Source of the DNA: Acidobacteriota bacterium
GTDB taxonomy: Bacteria; Acidobacteriota; Terriglobia; Terriglobales; Acidobacteriaceae
DNA: 64,000 nt
Direction of reading: 5' to 3'
NCBI GenBank assembly: GCA_028872955.1
Contig: JAGWNX010000001.1
Span: 43,281-107,280, forward strand
Below the pieces are notes generated by a model that did not search any database, was not told the DNA's origin, and worked only from the letters and a program-made list of their open reading frames with translations. This document shows positions 51,800-61,323 of the stretch, piece after piece; within the stretch, counting starts at the first letter, position 1; each line of letters opens with the position of its first letter. A program made the position numbers and the translations under genes.

Positions 51800-53218
51800 A
51801 TGTCCGGTAAGCCCATCGACCGCCTGCTTCACAATCGCTTCCTGCTGGCGTTACTTGTGCTCGTCCTGCTTGGGCTCATTGCGGTGGCCGACTGGCGTGT
51901 CGACGCTGAAACGCCGCTGGGCTTTCTCTATCTGCTTCCGGTAGCGCTTGCCGGCACACGCTTCAGCCGCTCAGGCATCACCTTGCTTGCGCTGGCCTGC
52001 ACGTTGCTTGCGGAGGAGTTTGACGGCTTCCGCTGGGAGCCGCAGGTCGGCATTCCACGGGACTGCCTCTACCTCTTTGCCTTCCTCGGCGTCGGTCTGT
52101 TCGTGCGGGAGTTTGTAACCTCGCGGCAACGTGCCGCCGCACACATGGCCGCGCTGGAAGCTGAGGTCGCCTCACGTCGCGATGCCGAAGAGCATCTGCG
52201 CGCGCTCATCCACAGCAGCCCACTGGCGATTCTCACCACCGACGCTGCTGGAACCATCCTGCTGGCTAACAGCGCGGCGGCCAGCCTGCTGGCCACGCCT
52301 GACGATACACTGCCCGGCACCTCCGTTGCGCGCTACCTGCCTGCACTGGCAACCGTGCCACCGCTGCGCAACGGCCAGACATCGTTTCGCACGGTCATGG
52401 AGTGCCGCGGACAGCGCTCCGACGGCGAGGAGTTTATCGCCGAGCTGTACTTCTCCACCTATCTGACCAGCGATGGGCCGCGCCTTACCGCGATGGCTGT
52501 GGATATGTCGCAGGAGTTGCGCGACCGTGAAGAAGCCAATCTCTACCAGATGCTTGCCAACTCGCGCATTCTAGTAGGGGCCGTCTCACACGAGATTCGC
52601 AATCTCTGCGGAGCCATTGCGCTCGTCCACCAGAACCTGACCCGCACCCCTGCCCTGCGCGGCAACCAGGACTTTGAATCCCTCGGCACGCTTGTCGTCG
52701 GCTTGGAGCGCGTTGCCGCCATCGAGCTTCGCAACAGCACCAGCTCCGCGCCGCTGGGTACCACGCTCGATCTTGTGTCGTTCTTTGAGGAGCTTCGCGT
52801 CATCCTTGCCCCGGCGTTGCGCGAGCAGAACATCCAGACGACTTGGAGCCTGCAGCCATTGCTGCCACCAGTCTGGGCAGACCGTCAAAGTCTCACGCAG
52901 GTCTTTTTGAACCTGACGCGCAACGCCCAGGAAGCGCTGGCCACGCAGACCGCGCGAACCCTGCACTTCGCCGCAAGCAGCAGCTCGGGTGCCGTGCATA
53001 TCACCGTTACGGACAATGGCCCGGGCGTCCCGTCGCCGGAATTGCTCTTTCGTCCATTTCAGCAGCAGGCACGCCAAACCGGGCTGGGCCTCTTTCTCTC
53101 GCGTGCGCTTCTCCGCTCGTTCAAAGGCGATCTGCAGTACCAGGCCACGCCCGCCGGCGCATCGTTTATTGTCGAACTGTGCCCGGTGCAGCACAACTTT
53201 CAGGAAGAAACCCTGTGA
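51800..53218 (+). CDS. membrane-bound PAS sensor histidine kinase
   Basis: 472 residues. Three to four N-terminal helices (LLALLVLVLLGLIAVADW, FLYLLPVALAG, ITLLALACTLLAEE, YLFAFLGVGLFV), a short coiled coil, a PAS domain at about 125-245 (SSPLAILTTDAAGTILLANS), then the phospho-acceptor motif VSHEIRN with His near residue 270. An ATPase domain follows with N-box NLTRNAQEA, DNGPGVPS and GLGLFLSRALL. The Leu-Cys after HEIRN is unusual but the H-box is intact. The gene is divergent from the metal pump. It overlaps its response regulator by GTGA. Confidence 0.88.
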   Translation: MSGKPIDRLLHNRFLLALLVLVLLGLIAVADWRVDAETPLGFLYLLPVALAGTRFSRSGITLLALACTLLAEEFDGFRWEPQVGIPRDCLYLFAFLGVGLFVREFVTSRQRAAAHMAALEAEVASRRDAEEHLRALIHSSPLAILTTDAAGTILLANSAAASLLATPDDTLPGTSVARYLPALATVPPLRNGQTSFRTVMECRGQRSDGEEFIAELYFSTYLTSDGPRLTAMAVDMSQELRDREEANLYQMLANSRILVGAVSHEIRNLCGAIALVHQNLTRTPALRGNQDFESLGTLVVGLERVAAIELRNSTSSAPLGTTLDLVSFFEELRVILAPALREQNIQTTWSLQPLLPPVWADRQSLTQVFLNLTRNAQEALATQTARTLHFAASSSSGAVHITVTDNGPGVPSPELLFRPFQQQARQTGLGLFLSRALLRSFKGDLQYQATPAGASFIVELCPVQHNFQEETL

Positions 53219-53871
53219 CCGCCACGAACCTAATCCGGCTTCTGCTGGTGGATGATCATGGCCTCTTCCGCGAAGGGCTGCAGCGTTTGTTGGAGTCTGA
53301 GGCCGACTTCCAGCTGCTAGGGTCAGTCGCGTCCGTAGCGGAGGCGCTTGCGCTGTTGCAGCGCCATGCCGCCGATGTCGTCCTGCTGGACTACGATCTG
53401 GGCGAACAGACCGGCATTCACTTGCTAGAGGCCTGCCGCGACATGCAGTTGCAGCACCGGACGCTGATGGTGACTGCGGGCCTCAGCGATTTTGGCACAC
53501 TACGAGCTATCCGGCTCGGAGCAGCTGGCATCTTTCTCAAGCACAGTCCACCGTCCGACCTTGTCACTGCTATCCGAACGGTGCACCGTGGTGACCTGTG
53601 GCTTACCGCAGCGTCGTTGCAGGCGCTGGTAACCGCGCAGCCGCAGGAGACCACTGCCTCGGCACTGAGCCCGCGCGAGAAGGCCGTGCTGCAGGGAGTC
53701 TTCGAAGGCCTGACCAACAAAGAGCTCGGTGTACGTCTCGACATCTCAGAGTCCTACGTCAAAGCGGTGCTGCAGCAACTGTTCAACAAGACCGGCGTGC
53801 GCAGCCGCAGCCAGCTTGTACGCATCGCGCTAGAGAAGCAACAGCTCTACGGACTCGATCTGCCAGTCTAG
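53215..53871 (+). CDS. NarL/LuxR-family response regulator
   Basis: 218 residues from GTG 53215 (GGAAG about 7 nt upstream), overlapping the kinase stop. Receiver: LLLVDDHGLFREGLQRLL, phospho-acceptor Asp in VLLDYDLGEQTG, Thr in MVTAG, Lys in FLKHSPP. C-terminal helix-turn-helix: LSPREKAVLQGVFEGLTNKELGVRLDISESYVKAVLQQLFNKTGVRS, quoted here as family blocks LSPREK, GLTNKEL and SYVKAVLQQLF. NarL-type proteins often bind paired sites one or two helical turns apart, which fits the 21-bp repeats in front of the pump operon. Confidence 0.9.
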   Translation: MTATNLIRLLLVDDHGLFREGLQRLLESEADFQLLGSVASVAEALALLQRHAADVVLLDYDLGEQTGIHLLEACRDMQLQHRTLMVTAGLSDFGTLRAIRLGAAGIFLKHSPPSDLVTAIRTVHRGDLWLTAASLQALVTAQPQETTASALSPREKAVLQGVFEGLTNKELGVRLDISESYVKAVLQQLFNKTGVRSRSQLVRIALEKQQLYGLDLPV

Positions 53872-54011
53872 CCATACTGCGGGCCACTGTATCTGCTTTT
53901 CCACACGACGCGGACCTCGGGCTCCAGGTGCAGCCAAAGCCGCGCCGCGTGTGCCCCGGAAAGGCAAGTGGTGCCCTTGGCCGCTTTTCGCCTCGCCGCC
54001 CACGCAGTACC

Positions 54012-55028
54012 ATGGTGGCTATGCCTCGCGTTCCCTTTGACGACCTGTATGCCGCCCTCCATCGTGCCATGCTCGCGCTTGGCCTGCAGGGCGAACGCGC
54101 CGCCCTGTGCGCTCGCCTGTTTGCTGAGACTACCCGCGACGGCGTCTACACCCACGGCCTGAACCGCTTTCCGCGCTTCAGCGCCATGGTGCGCAACGGC
54201 AGCATCGACGTGAACGCCGAGCCAACCTGCACCCTTGCCGCCGGCGCCATTGAGCGCTGGGACGGCCATCGCGGGCCCGGTAATCTGAATGCCTGGGCCG
54301 CGATGCACCGCGCCATGCAGCTGGCACAGGAGCACGGCATCGGTGCCGTTGCCCTGGCCAACACCAACCACTGGATGCGTGGCGGCAGCTACGGCTGGCT
54401 CGCTGCGGAGCACGGCCTCTTCTCCATGTGCTGGTCCAACACGCTGGCCAACGTGCCGGCCTGGGGTGCCAAGTCACCCTCCATCGGCAACAACCCATTC
54501 ATCCTCTCCATCCCCCGCACGTCCGGCCCCGTGGTCCTCGATATTGCCACCTCGCAGTTCTCCTACGGAGCCATTGCCGGCTACGCCAAGCGCGGCCAGC
54601 TGCTGCCGGTCGATGGCGGCTTTGACGCCGAAGGCAACCTCACACGCGATCCCGCAGCCATTGAGGCGACGCAGCGTTCCCTGCCCATCGGCTATTGGAA
54701 AGGCTCCGGCCTCACCATCGTGCTGGACCTGATGGCGGCCATGCTCTCCGGCGGTCTGGCGACCCATCAGCTGCCGCTCGACCCCTTGCGCGAGGCCGGC
54801 CAGTCGCAGTTCTTCCTCGCCGTCTCGCCGCATGCGCTCAGCACCGCTGCAGAGCTGGACGCAATCGCAGACGGCGTCATCGCCTCGCTGCGCCAGGCCA
54901 CGCCGGTCGATCCCGCCAAGCCAGTCCGCTACCCCGGCGAGCAGACCCTGCAGCTCCGTGCCGAGAACCTGCGCCTTGGCGTGCCGGTGGATGAGGATGT
55001 CTGGCAGCAGTTGCTGGCGACAACCTAG
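54012..55028 (+). CDS. malate/L-lactate dehydrogenase-family oxidoreductase (YiaK/DlgD-like)
   Basis: About 338 residues. NAD(P)-dependent 2-hydroxyacid/2-keto acid oxidoreductase of the non-Rossmann LDH2 type. Motifs: TTRDGVYTHGLNRFPRFSAM (catalytic His), VALANTNHWMRGGSYGWLA, the nucleotide loop GNNPFILSIPR and the IATSQFSYG block. Closest in pattern to 2,3-diketo-L-gulonate / 3-dehydro-gulonate reductases. ATG 54012 or 54021 are both possible; the longer frame from 53598 overlaps the response regulator. It is 37 nt upstream of larE on the same strand, and a sugar-acid substrate would fit the LarA-family neighbours. Confidence 0.82.
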   Translation: MVAMPRVPFDDLYAALHRAMLALGLQGERAALCARLFAETTRDGVYTHGLNRFPRFSAMVRNGSIDVNAEPTCTLAAGAIERWDGHRGPGNLNAWAAMHRAMQLAQEHGIGAVALANTNHWMRGGSYGWLAAEHGLFSMCWSNTLANVPAWGAKSPSIGNNPFILSIPRTSGPVVLDIATSQFSYGAIAGYAKRGQLLPVDGGFDAEGNLTRDPAAIEATQRSLPIGYWKGSGLTIVLDLMAAMLSGGLATHQLPLDPLREAGQSQFFLAVSPHALSTAAELDAIADGVIASLRQATPVDPAKPVRYPGEQTLQLRAENLRLGVPVDEDVWQQLLATT

Positions 55029-55065
55029 CGCGCCAGCAGGGCCCGCACTCGCCTACAATAGCCAC

Positions 55066-55935
55066 GTGGCCATTCCACCTGAGCTGCAACAGAAGTCCGC
55101 ACTGCTGCAACACACCCTGCGCGAGCTGGGGCCGTTGATGGTCGCCTACTCCGGCGGCACGGACTCCGCCTACCTGGCCTGGGCCGCGCACCAGGCGCTG
55201 GGGACAGACCTGCTCGCCGTCATCGCGGACTCGCCCTCACTGCCCCGCGCCGAGCTGGCTGCGGCGCTGGAGTTTACCGCCCGCCACGGCATCCCTACCC
55301 ACATCCTGCAGACCGCCGAGTTGGAGGACCCCAACTACGTCCGTAACGATGCCCAGCGCTGCTTCCATTGCAAGGATGAACTCTTTACCCGCATGGAGCA
55401 GGCGCGTCAGGCACTCGGCTACCGGACGCTCGCCTACGGCATGAACCTCGACGATCGCAGGGAGTTCCGCCCGGGACAGCAGGCTGCGCAGCAACACCAT
55501 GTGGCCGCGCCGCTGGTGACCGCCGGCCTGCACAAAGCGGAGATCCGCGCGTTGGCCCAGGCTGCCGGGCTCTCCATCGCAGCCAAGCCCGCCTCGGCCT
55601 GCCTCTCCTCGCGCATCGAGTACGGCCGCGCCGTGACCCGCGAGAACCTGGCCCAGGTAGAGCAGGCCGAGGACGCACTGCACGCCCTCGGCTTCCCCCA
55701 GGTGCGCGTGCGCCACCACGGCAACCTGGCCCGCATTGAGATTGACCGCGCCGACCTGCCGCGCGCCCTGGCGCTGGATGTGCTGGACCGCATCAACGCT
55801 GCCCTGCAGTCCATCGGGTTCCTCTACGTCACGCTGGATGCCCAGGGCTACCGCTCCGGCTCCATGAACGAGCCGCTGCAGCGCTCGGGTGACGAGCTAC
55901 TGCCTGCCTCGGCCATCCAGCCGGTGCGCAGCTAG
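55066..55935 (+). CDS. larE: LarE, ATP-dependent sulfur insertase of NPN cofactor synthesis
   Basis: Adds sulfur to pyridinium-3,5-biscarboxylate mononucleotide, giving the bisthiocarboxylate that LarC then metallates. 289 residues. PP-loop SGGTDS at residues 29-34. The sacrificial cysteine type is indicated by Cys179 in KPASACLSSRIEYG, the position of Cys176 in Lactiplantibacillus plantarum LarE, so each enzyme would give up its own sulfur. GTG 55066 is the start that gives the family N-terminus. A TACAAT element ends 6 nt before it, so transcription may begin almost at the start codon. First of larE-larC-larB. Confidence 0.93.
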   Translation: MAIPPELQQKSALLQHTLRELGPLMVAYSGGTDSAYLAWAAHQALGTDLLAVIADSPSLPRAELAAALEFTARHGIPTHILQTAELEDPNYVRNDAQRCFHCKDELFTRMEQARQALGYRTLAYGMNLDDRREFRPGQQAAQQHHVAAPLVTAGLHKAEIRALAQAAGLSIAAKPASACLSSRIEYGRAVTRENLAQVEQAEDALHALGFPQVRVRHHGNLARIEIDRADLPRALALDVLDRINAALQSIGFLYVTLDAQGYRSGSMNEPLQRSGDELLPASAIQPVRS

Positions 55936-55987
55936 CCCGGCCTGCGCCGCTACCCGCGCCTCCGCTGCGCGTGAAAGAATAGGGCTC

Positions 55988-57399
55988 ATGCGTATCGCGT
56001 CTCTTGATTGCTTCGCCGGTGCCAGCGGCGACATGTTTCTCGCAGCCCTCGTCGACGCCGGAGTCCCGGCAGAGGTGCTGCACCAGGCCACAGCCGCTCT
56101 GCAACTCGGCGCAACGCTGCACATCCACACCGTAGACCGCTCGGGCATCTCCGCCACCAAGGTGGATGTGATGGTGAACGGCACCCCGGCCGACGCCCCC
56201 GCAGTGGCCTCGCAACCGGTGGCCGCGCAGCAGGAACCCCTGCACCAGCACAGCCACACGCACTCGCACCATCCCAGGACGCAGCACGAGCACAAGGCCG
56301 GGCACCCCCACAGCCACGATCACAGCCACAGTCATGATCACCCCCATGAGCATGCCCCCAGTGCCGAGCACCAGCATGGCCGCTCGCTCTCCGTCATCCG
56401 CTCGCTCATTTTGAATGCGGCCCTGCCCCAGCCCGTCAAAGACCTGGCGCTCCACACCTTCCAGCTGCTGGGGCAGGCCGAGGCAAAGATCCACAACGTG
56501 CCCGTGGAGCAGATTCACTTTCACGAGGTCGGCGCAGTCGACGCCATCGTCGATATCGTGGCGGCCAGCGCCGGTGTCCACGCGTTGAACACGCAGGCAC
56601 TGGCGGAGACGGGTCAGCCGCTGCGCTGGCACTGCTCGCCCATCAACACCGGCTCCGGCATGGTGCAGTGCGCGCATGGCAACTTTCCGATTCCGGCGCC
56701 CGCCACCGCAGACTTGCTGCTCGGCATGCCGACCTACGCAGCCCACGTGCAAAAAGAGCTGGTGACTCCCACCGGTGCCGCGCTGCTGCGCGCCCTGGCA
56801 CCCCAGTTCGGTCCCCAGCCAGTCATGCGCGTCCGCAGCATCGGCTACGGAGCCGGCACGCGGAATCCCGCCGGCTTCCCCAATGTACTGCGCCTCAGCG
56901 TGGGCGACACCGACGAGGCAACGACACAGGACGCCTCGGGCGCGGCCAGCACCGTCACAGTGATTGAGACTGCGCTCGACGACCTCTCGCCGCAGGTCAT
57001 CGCCCACGTCATGGAGCGCGCGCTGGCACTCGGCGCGCTGGACGCCATGCTGACGCCGGTGCAGATGAAGAAGGGTCGCCCCGGGACACTGCTCACCCTG
57101 CTGGCTGCCCCTGCACAGGCCGCTGAACTGACCCAGTTGCTGCTGCGCGAGACCTCAACGCTCGGCGTACGCACCCGGGTGGAGCAACGCATCTGCCTGG
57201 AGCGTAGCCACGTGCCCGTTCAGACGCCCTACGGTGCTATCCGCATCAAGGTCGGCACGGCCGCAGACGAGACGCGCAACGCCGCACCTGAGTTCGAAGA
57301 CTGCCGGGCCGCCGCCGCACAGCACCAGGTGCCGGTCAAGCTGGTGCTGCAGGCCGCCACTGCCGCATGGCTGGCCCACGCGAAGCCCGGAGACTGCGC

Positions 57400-57403
<4 letters not shown>
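55988..57403 (+). CDS. larC: LarC, nickel-insertion cyclometallase of NPN synthesis (single unsplit gene)
   Basis: Inserts nickel into the bisthiolated pyridinium to form the NPN cofactor, using CTP. 471 residues in one frame, equal to LarC1 plus LarC2. N-terminal LDCFAGASGDMFLAALVDAG, then a His-rich segment (residues 86-130, 19 histidines of 45) that surely handles nickel. Then comes VEQIHFHEVGAVDAIVDIVAA, TGSGMVQCAHGNFPIPAPAT, and the C-terminal domain with DDLSPQVIAHVMERAL and MKKGRPGTLLT. In L. plantarum the gene needs a ribosomal frameshift; no such break exists here. Its TGA overlaps the larB ATG. Confidence 0.94.
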
Positions 57404-58152
<749 letters not shown>

Positions 58153-58208
58153 ATCCCCTCGCGAACCATGATGGCCTTCTAGGCCGCATAGATTTCTGTA
58201 ATCGGCAC

Positions 58209-58227
58209 GGTTTGCTGTTACCAAACC
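58209..58227 (+). repeat. inverted repeat between larB and the small membrane protein
   Basis: GGTTTG (58209-58214) and CAAACC (58222-58227) separated by 7 nt. It is 57 nt after larB and 40 nt before the next ATG. It could be a weak transcript end or an operator; there is no T-run. Confidence 0.35.
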
Positions 58228-58266
58228 TGGGGCTGGTCTGCTACCTTTCTGCCAGCAGCCCACGCC

Positions 58267-58554
58267 ATGTTTTTCCCCTCCCTAATCTCCGGCGCGGCTA
58301 CGGAGCTCGCGATGGTCGTCTTTGCCGATAAACCCTGGGCCAAGCAGGCAGCGATTACCGTGATCGTTGTCGCGCTCTCGGTCGCGGCGGCGCTGCTCAT
58401 CATTCGCGCCAATCAGGGCGCACTGGATCCGCCCGAGATCGCCATCGTTGCGCTGCTGCTGCTCGCGATTATTCCGCCCAACATCGCTATTCTTCGTGCG
58501 AAACCCAGCCCCTCTGCCGCCGCACGCGCGCGCGGGTTACGGGGCGAACGATAG
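58267..58554 (+). CDS. small two-helix membrane protein after larB, unknown function
   Basis: 95 residues. Two hydrophobic segments: about 29-49 (AAITVIVVALSVAAALLIIRA) and 57-77 (PEIAIVALLLLAIIPPNIAIL), followed by a short Arg-rich tail. Not recognised as a family. It lies 114 nt after larB on the same strand and just before a strong terminator, so it may be the last gene of the lar transcript. A role in nickel or sugar-acid handling is only a possibility from position. Confidence 0.5.
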   Translation: MFFPSLISGAATELAMVVFADKPWAKQAAITVIVVALSVAAALLIIRANQGALDPPEIAIVALLLLAIIPPNIAILRAKPSPSAAARARGLRGER

Positions 58555-58582
58555 CCCGAAGCGACAACAAGCACAGAAAGCG

Positions 58583-58606
58583 AAAGGCCCGGTCGCCCGG
58601 GCCTTT
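58583..58606. terminator. bidirectional intrinsic terminator
   Basis: AAAGGCCCGG (58583-58592) pairs with CCGGGCCTTT (58597-58606) around a 4-nt TCGC loop. The A-run on the left and T-run on the right let it work on both strands. It separates the convergent lar transcript (+) and the uronate operon ending with the SDR (-). Confidence 0.8.
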
Positions 58607-58630
58607 GCCTTTCCTGTCCATGTTCATTCG

Positions 58631-59407
58631 CTACTGGTTCACACCACTCGCCAGGAAGCCGCCATCCACCACCAGAATCTCGCCGGTCACAAAGCTGGCA
58701 GCATCGCTGGCCAGAAAGACCGCTGAGCCAACCAGCTCTTCCGTCTTGCCAAAGCGACCCATCGGAGTACGCATGCGCAGCTCCTTCCCGCGCTCGCTCT
58801 CATCCAGCAGCTTCTGATTCAGTGCCGTGCGAAAGACGCCCGGAGCGATGGCATTGACCGTCACGCCCTGCGCGCTCCACTCCACGGCCAGCGACTTGGT
58901 GAGTGCGCCCACCGCAGCCTTGCTGGCCGCGTATGCGGTCACTTCCTTCAGGCTCACAAACGTGTTGAGCGAGGCGATGTTGATGATGCGTCCGTAGCCA
59001 CGCTCCAGCATGTGCGCGCCAAAGATCTGGCAGGCCCGCAACGTGCCCGTCACGTTGGTATCCATAATGTCGTTCCAGGTCTCTTCGCTCACCGTCAGGG
59101 TCGGCTCGCGCTTGATCTTGCCGGCACAGTTGATCAGGATATCGACCTTGCCGAACGCGTCGAGCGTCCCGGCGAGCAGCTTCTCCAGAGAGGTACGGTC
59201 GCCTACGTCCGAGGTCAGTCGCAGCGCCCTGCGGCCCTTCGCCTCAATCGCCTTGGCAGCCTCGTCCACCTGTTCCGCGCGGCGCGACGTAGCCACCACG
59301 TCCGCACCGGCCTCGGCCAGGCCAACAGCCATCGCCAGGCCGATGCCCGACGTTCCACCCACAACCACCGCCGACTTCCCTGTCAGATCAAACAACGGAT
59401 GCCCCAT
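58631..59407 (-). CDS. short-chain dehydrogenase/reductase, gluconate-5-dehydrogenase / KduD-like
   Basis: 258 residues, classical SDR. Cofactor motif GGTSGIG at 17-23, NCAG strand, catalytic Ser in IINIASLN, Tyr159 and Lys163 in YAASK, and the C-terminal VDGGFLASG. Arg/Ser residues after the first beta-alpha unit (TSRRAE) suggest NADP(H). Its nearest patterns reduce 5-keto-gluconate or related keto-deoxy sugar acids. As the last gene of uxaC-larA family-uxaE-gntK-SDR, it is the best candidate for reducing fructuronate or its C2 epimer to an aldonate. Ends 25 nt from the terminator stem. Confidence 0.85.
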   Translation of the reverse strand: MGHPLFDLTGKSAVVVGGTSGIGLAMAVGLAEAGADVVATSRRAEQVDEAAKAIEAKGRRALRLTSDVGDRTSLEKLLAGTLDAFGKVDILINCAGKIKREPTLTVSEETWNDIMDTNVTGTLRACQIFGAHMLERGYGRIINIASLNTFVSLKEVTAYAASKAAVGALTKSLAVEWSAQGVTVNAIAPGVFRTALNQKLLDESERGKELRMRTPMGRFGKTEELVGSAVFLASDAASFVTGEILVVDGGFLASGVNQ

Positions 59408-59447
59408 CGACTCTCCTTACTCACCACAAACTTCGTCGCGCCTTGCA

Positions 59448-59951
59448 TTATAGGCGGCTCAACGGCTCCAACCGACCCAGAATCTCGCCCACCACCTCAT
59501 CCGGTGGGCGGTCGTTCACAACCCGGATGGCATCCGCAGGCAGCTCCAGCGTCGCCAGTTGGCTCTCCAGCAGCTTTGGATTCATAAACTCGTGGGCACG
59601 CGCTGCCAACCGCTCCGCAATTAACTCGCGCGGGCCATCCAACAGCACAAACGATACCGTACCCGGGGGCATATCGGCCGCAAGCGTCTCGCGATACCGC
59701 TGCTTGAGCGCGGAGCAGGCCAGCACACCGCGCTGGTTCGCGATGTGCCAGCCACGCAGGACACCATTCAGCGTCTCCAGCCAGGGCTGACGATCGTCAT
59801 CGTTCAGCGGCTGGCCACTGGCCATCTTCTGCTTGTTGGCCAGCGGATGATAGTCGTCTGCATCAGCAAAGACGGCACCGGTACGCTCAGCCAGCAGCGT
59901 GCCGATCGTGCTCTTGCCAGAACCTGTCACTCCCATCAGTACGACAATCAT
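59448..59951 (-). CDS. gntK: gluconokinase
   Basis: ATP + D-gluconate to 6-phosphogluconate, entering the pentose phosphate or Entner-Doudoroff routes. 167 residues, standard for GntK/IdnK. P-loop GVTGSGKST at 7-15, the substrate region DADDYHPLANKQKMASGQPL and DDDRQPWL, SALKQRYR and the LID-type HEFMNPKLLESQL. It is 20 nt downstream of uxaE and 40 nt upstream of the SDR gene. Its presence in a hexuronate cluster that lacks mannonate dehydratase is what suggests conversion of uronates to gluconate. Confidence 0.94.
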   Translation of the reverse strand: MIVVLMGVTGSGKSTIGTLLAERTGAVFADADDYHPLANKQKMASGQPLNDDDRQPWLETLNGVLRGWHIANQRGVLACSALKQRYRETLAADMPPGTVSFVLLDGPRELIAERLAARAHEFMNPKLLESQLATLELPADAIRVVNDRPPDEVVGEILGRLEPLSRL

Positions 59952-59971
59952 CCGCTTGCGTCCCGATCTAC

Positions 59972-61234
59972 TTACTTGCCCAGAAACACAGGCTTGATGT
60001 GCCGCTCAAACAGGTTCGTGGTCACATTCTTCGCCACCACCGCCTCGTTGGCTTCCAGTGCCTTCAGGTACCGATCACCCATCTTGGCCGCAACCTTGAA
60101 GCCTACATGGATCAGCTGACGGAAGCTCTGGTTGTATGCCGGGTTGCTCTGGTCATGCCGCAGGGCGCCGGTAAACTGGTCGCTCGTCCAGCCGTTCACC
60201 GTCTCCGGGCTGGGCAGTTGAGCCGGATCAATGTCGATTACGGTCGCATACGGCGCGCACAGCTCCTCCGCATGGCTGTAGGCCTCTGCGTAGACCTCCT
60301 TGGCCAGCGCCAGTCCATCGCCACCCGCCTCTGCCAGACCGATCACCTCTTCCAGCCAGGTGGTTCCGGCGGTCTTCAGATGCACGCCGGCGCCAAAGCC
60401 GATCACCGCATCGTGAATCGCCTTGTAGATCGAAAACTTGTCGGAGCCCGAGTGCACGCTCAGCTTCAGGTTGGCCGGCAGACCGTAGGTCTTGATGGCA
60501 AACGCAATCGCGGCCAGGTCCTCGTTGAACTCCTTGGTGAACTGCGGCACATCACCCACGTAGTCCACACCCTTGTTGAAGCGGCCCGTAAACTTCGGCG
60601 CGATCGTCTGGATCGGAATCCCCTCATCGGCGATCGCCGCCAGGATGATCAACAGCTCCACCGGGGTCTGCGGCGCATCCGTCTCGTCCATGGAGACCTC
60701 AGGCACGAAGTTGCCAGCGCCCTTCTCCTTGACCAGCAGCCGGTAGATCTCGCCGGCATGCTGTACCGCTGCCAGGAACTTGTTCGCCACACCCTTCACG
60801 AAGGCAGCATCGGTCTGGAATGGCTCCGCAATGTGAGGAATCGTGACCGTCCCCACCAGCTCCGGGTGACGCGCGACAAACGCGTCCACATCCTCCGGCC
60901 GGGCCGGCTGACCAATCAGATCAGCCACATCCAGGGTGAAGAAGTCGCACGGAGCCAGAAAGCGGCCCACCGTCTTCAGGTTGATATGGTCGGCATCCAG
61001 GAAGTAAGGCCGGGTCCAGCCCAGCGCCTTCACCGCCGCATCGGCCGCAGCCCGTGTCTGGGTCGGCTCGCTGCCAATGATCATGTGCTCACGGTTGGAC
61101 TTGTTCCAGACCGGTACGACCTCAACACCTGCCTCGGCCGCCATCACACACGCCGCCAGCTGTGCCTTTGCCTGATGTGCAAAACGATCACCCACGCCCA
61201 CGGAGAACCGCGGAAGCTTCAACCCCTCACTCAT
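59972..61234 (-). CDS. uxaE: tagaturonate epimerase (UxaE)
   Basis: Interconverts D-tagaturonate and D-fructuronate, so that galacturonate joins the glucuronate branch. 420 residues. The family is recognised from LPRFSVGVGDRFAHQAKAQL at the N-terminus, SNREHMIIGSEPTQTR, YFLDADHINLKTVGRF with metal-type Asp/His, EVSMDETDAPQTPVELL and LKLSVHSGSDKFSIY. ATG 61234 starts 90 nt after the LarA-family stop, enough for its own promoter, and a GntR-type palindrome lies 29 nt upstream. Followed closely by gntK and the SDR gene. Confidence 0.9.
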   Translation of the reverse strand: MSEGLKLPRFSVGVGDRFAHQAKAQLAACVMAAEAGVEVVPVWNKSNREHMIIGSEPTQTRAAADAAVKALGWTRPYFLDADHINLKTVGRFLAPCDFFTLDVADLIGQPARPEDVDAFVARHPELVGTVTIPHIAEPFQTDAAFVKGVANKFLAAVQHAGEIYRLLVKEKGAGNFVPEVSMDETDAPQTPVELLIILAAIADEGIPIQTIAPKFTGRFNKGVDYVGDVPQFTKEFNEDLAAIAFAIKTYGLPANLKLSVHSGSDKFSIYKAIHDAVIGFGAGVHLKTAGTTWLEEVIGLAEAGGDGLALAKEVYAEAYSHAEELCAPYATVIDIDPAQLPSPETVNGWTSDQFTGALRHDQSNPAYNQSFRQLIHVGFKVAAKMGDRYLKALEANEAVVAKNVTTNLFERHIKPVFLGK

Positions 61235-61262
61235 TGCCGTCCACTCTCAACTTTCAAAATTT

Positions 61263-61277
61263 AGTGGTCTAACCACT
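61263..61277 (-). promoter_or_regulatory. GntR-family-type operator upstream of uxaE
   Basis: AGTGGT-CTA-ACCACT, a perfect inverted repeat with 6-bp arms and 3-nt centre. The core TGGTCTAACCA fits the TGGTnnnACCA dyad of FadR-subfamily GntR regulators, which include the hexuronate repressors UxuR and ExuR. It lies 29 nt before the uxaE ATG. A one-base variant is found upstream of kdgD. Confidence 0.65.
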
Positions 61278-61323
61278 TACTCGCCGTCCAAGCATACTCG
61301 TTCGCCCTTGTCGCTGGCAAACC

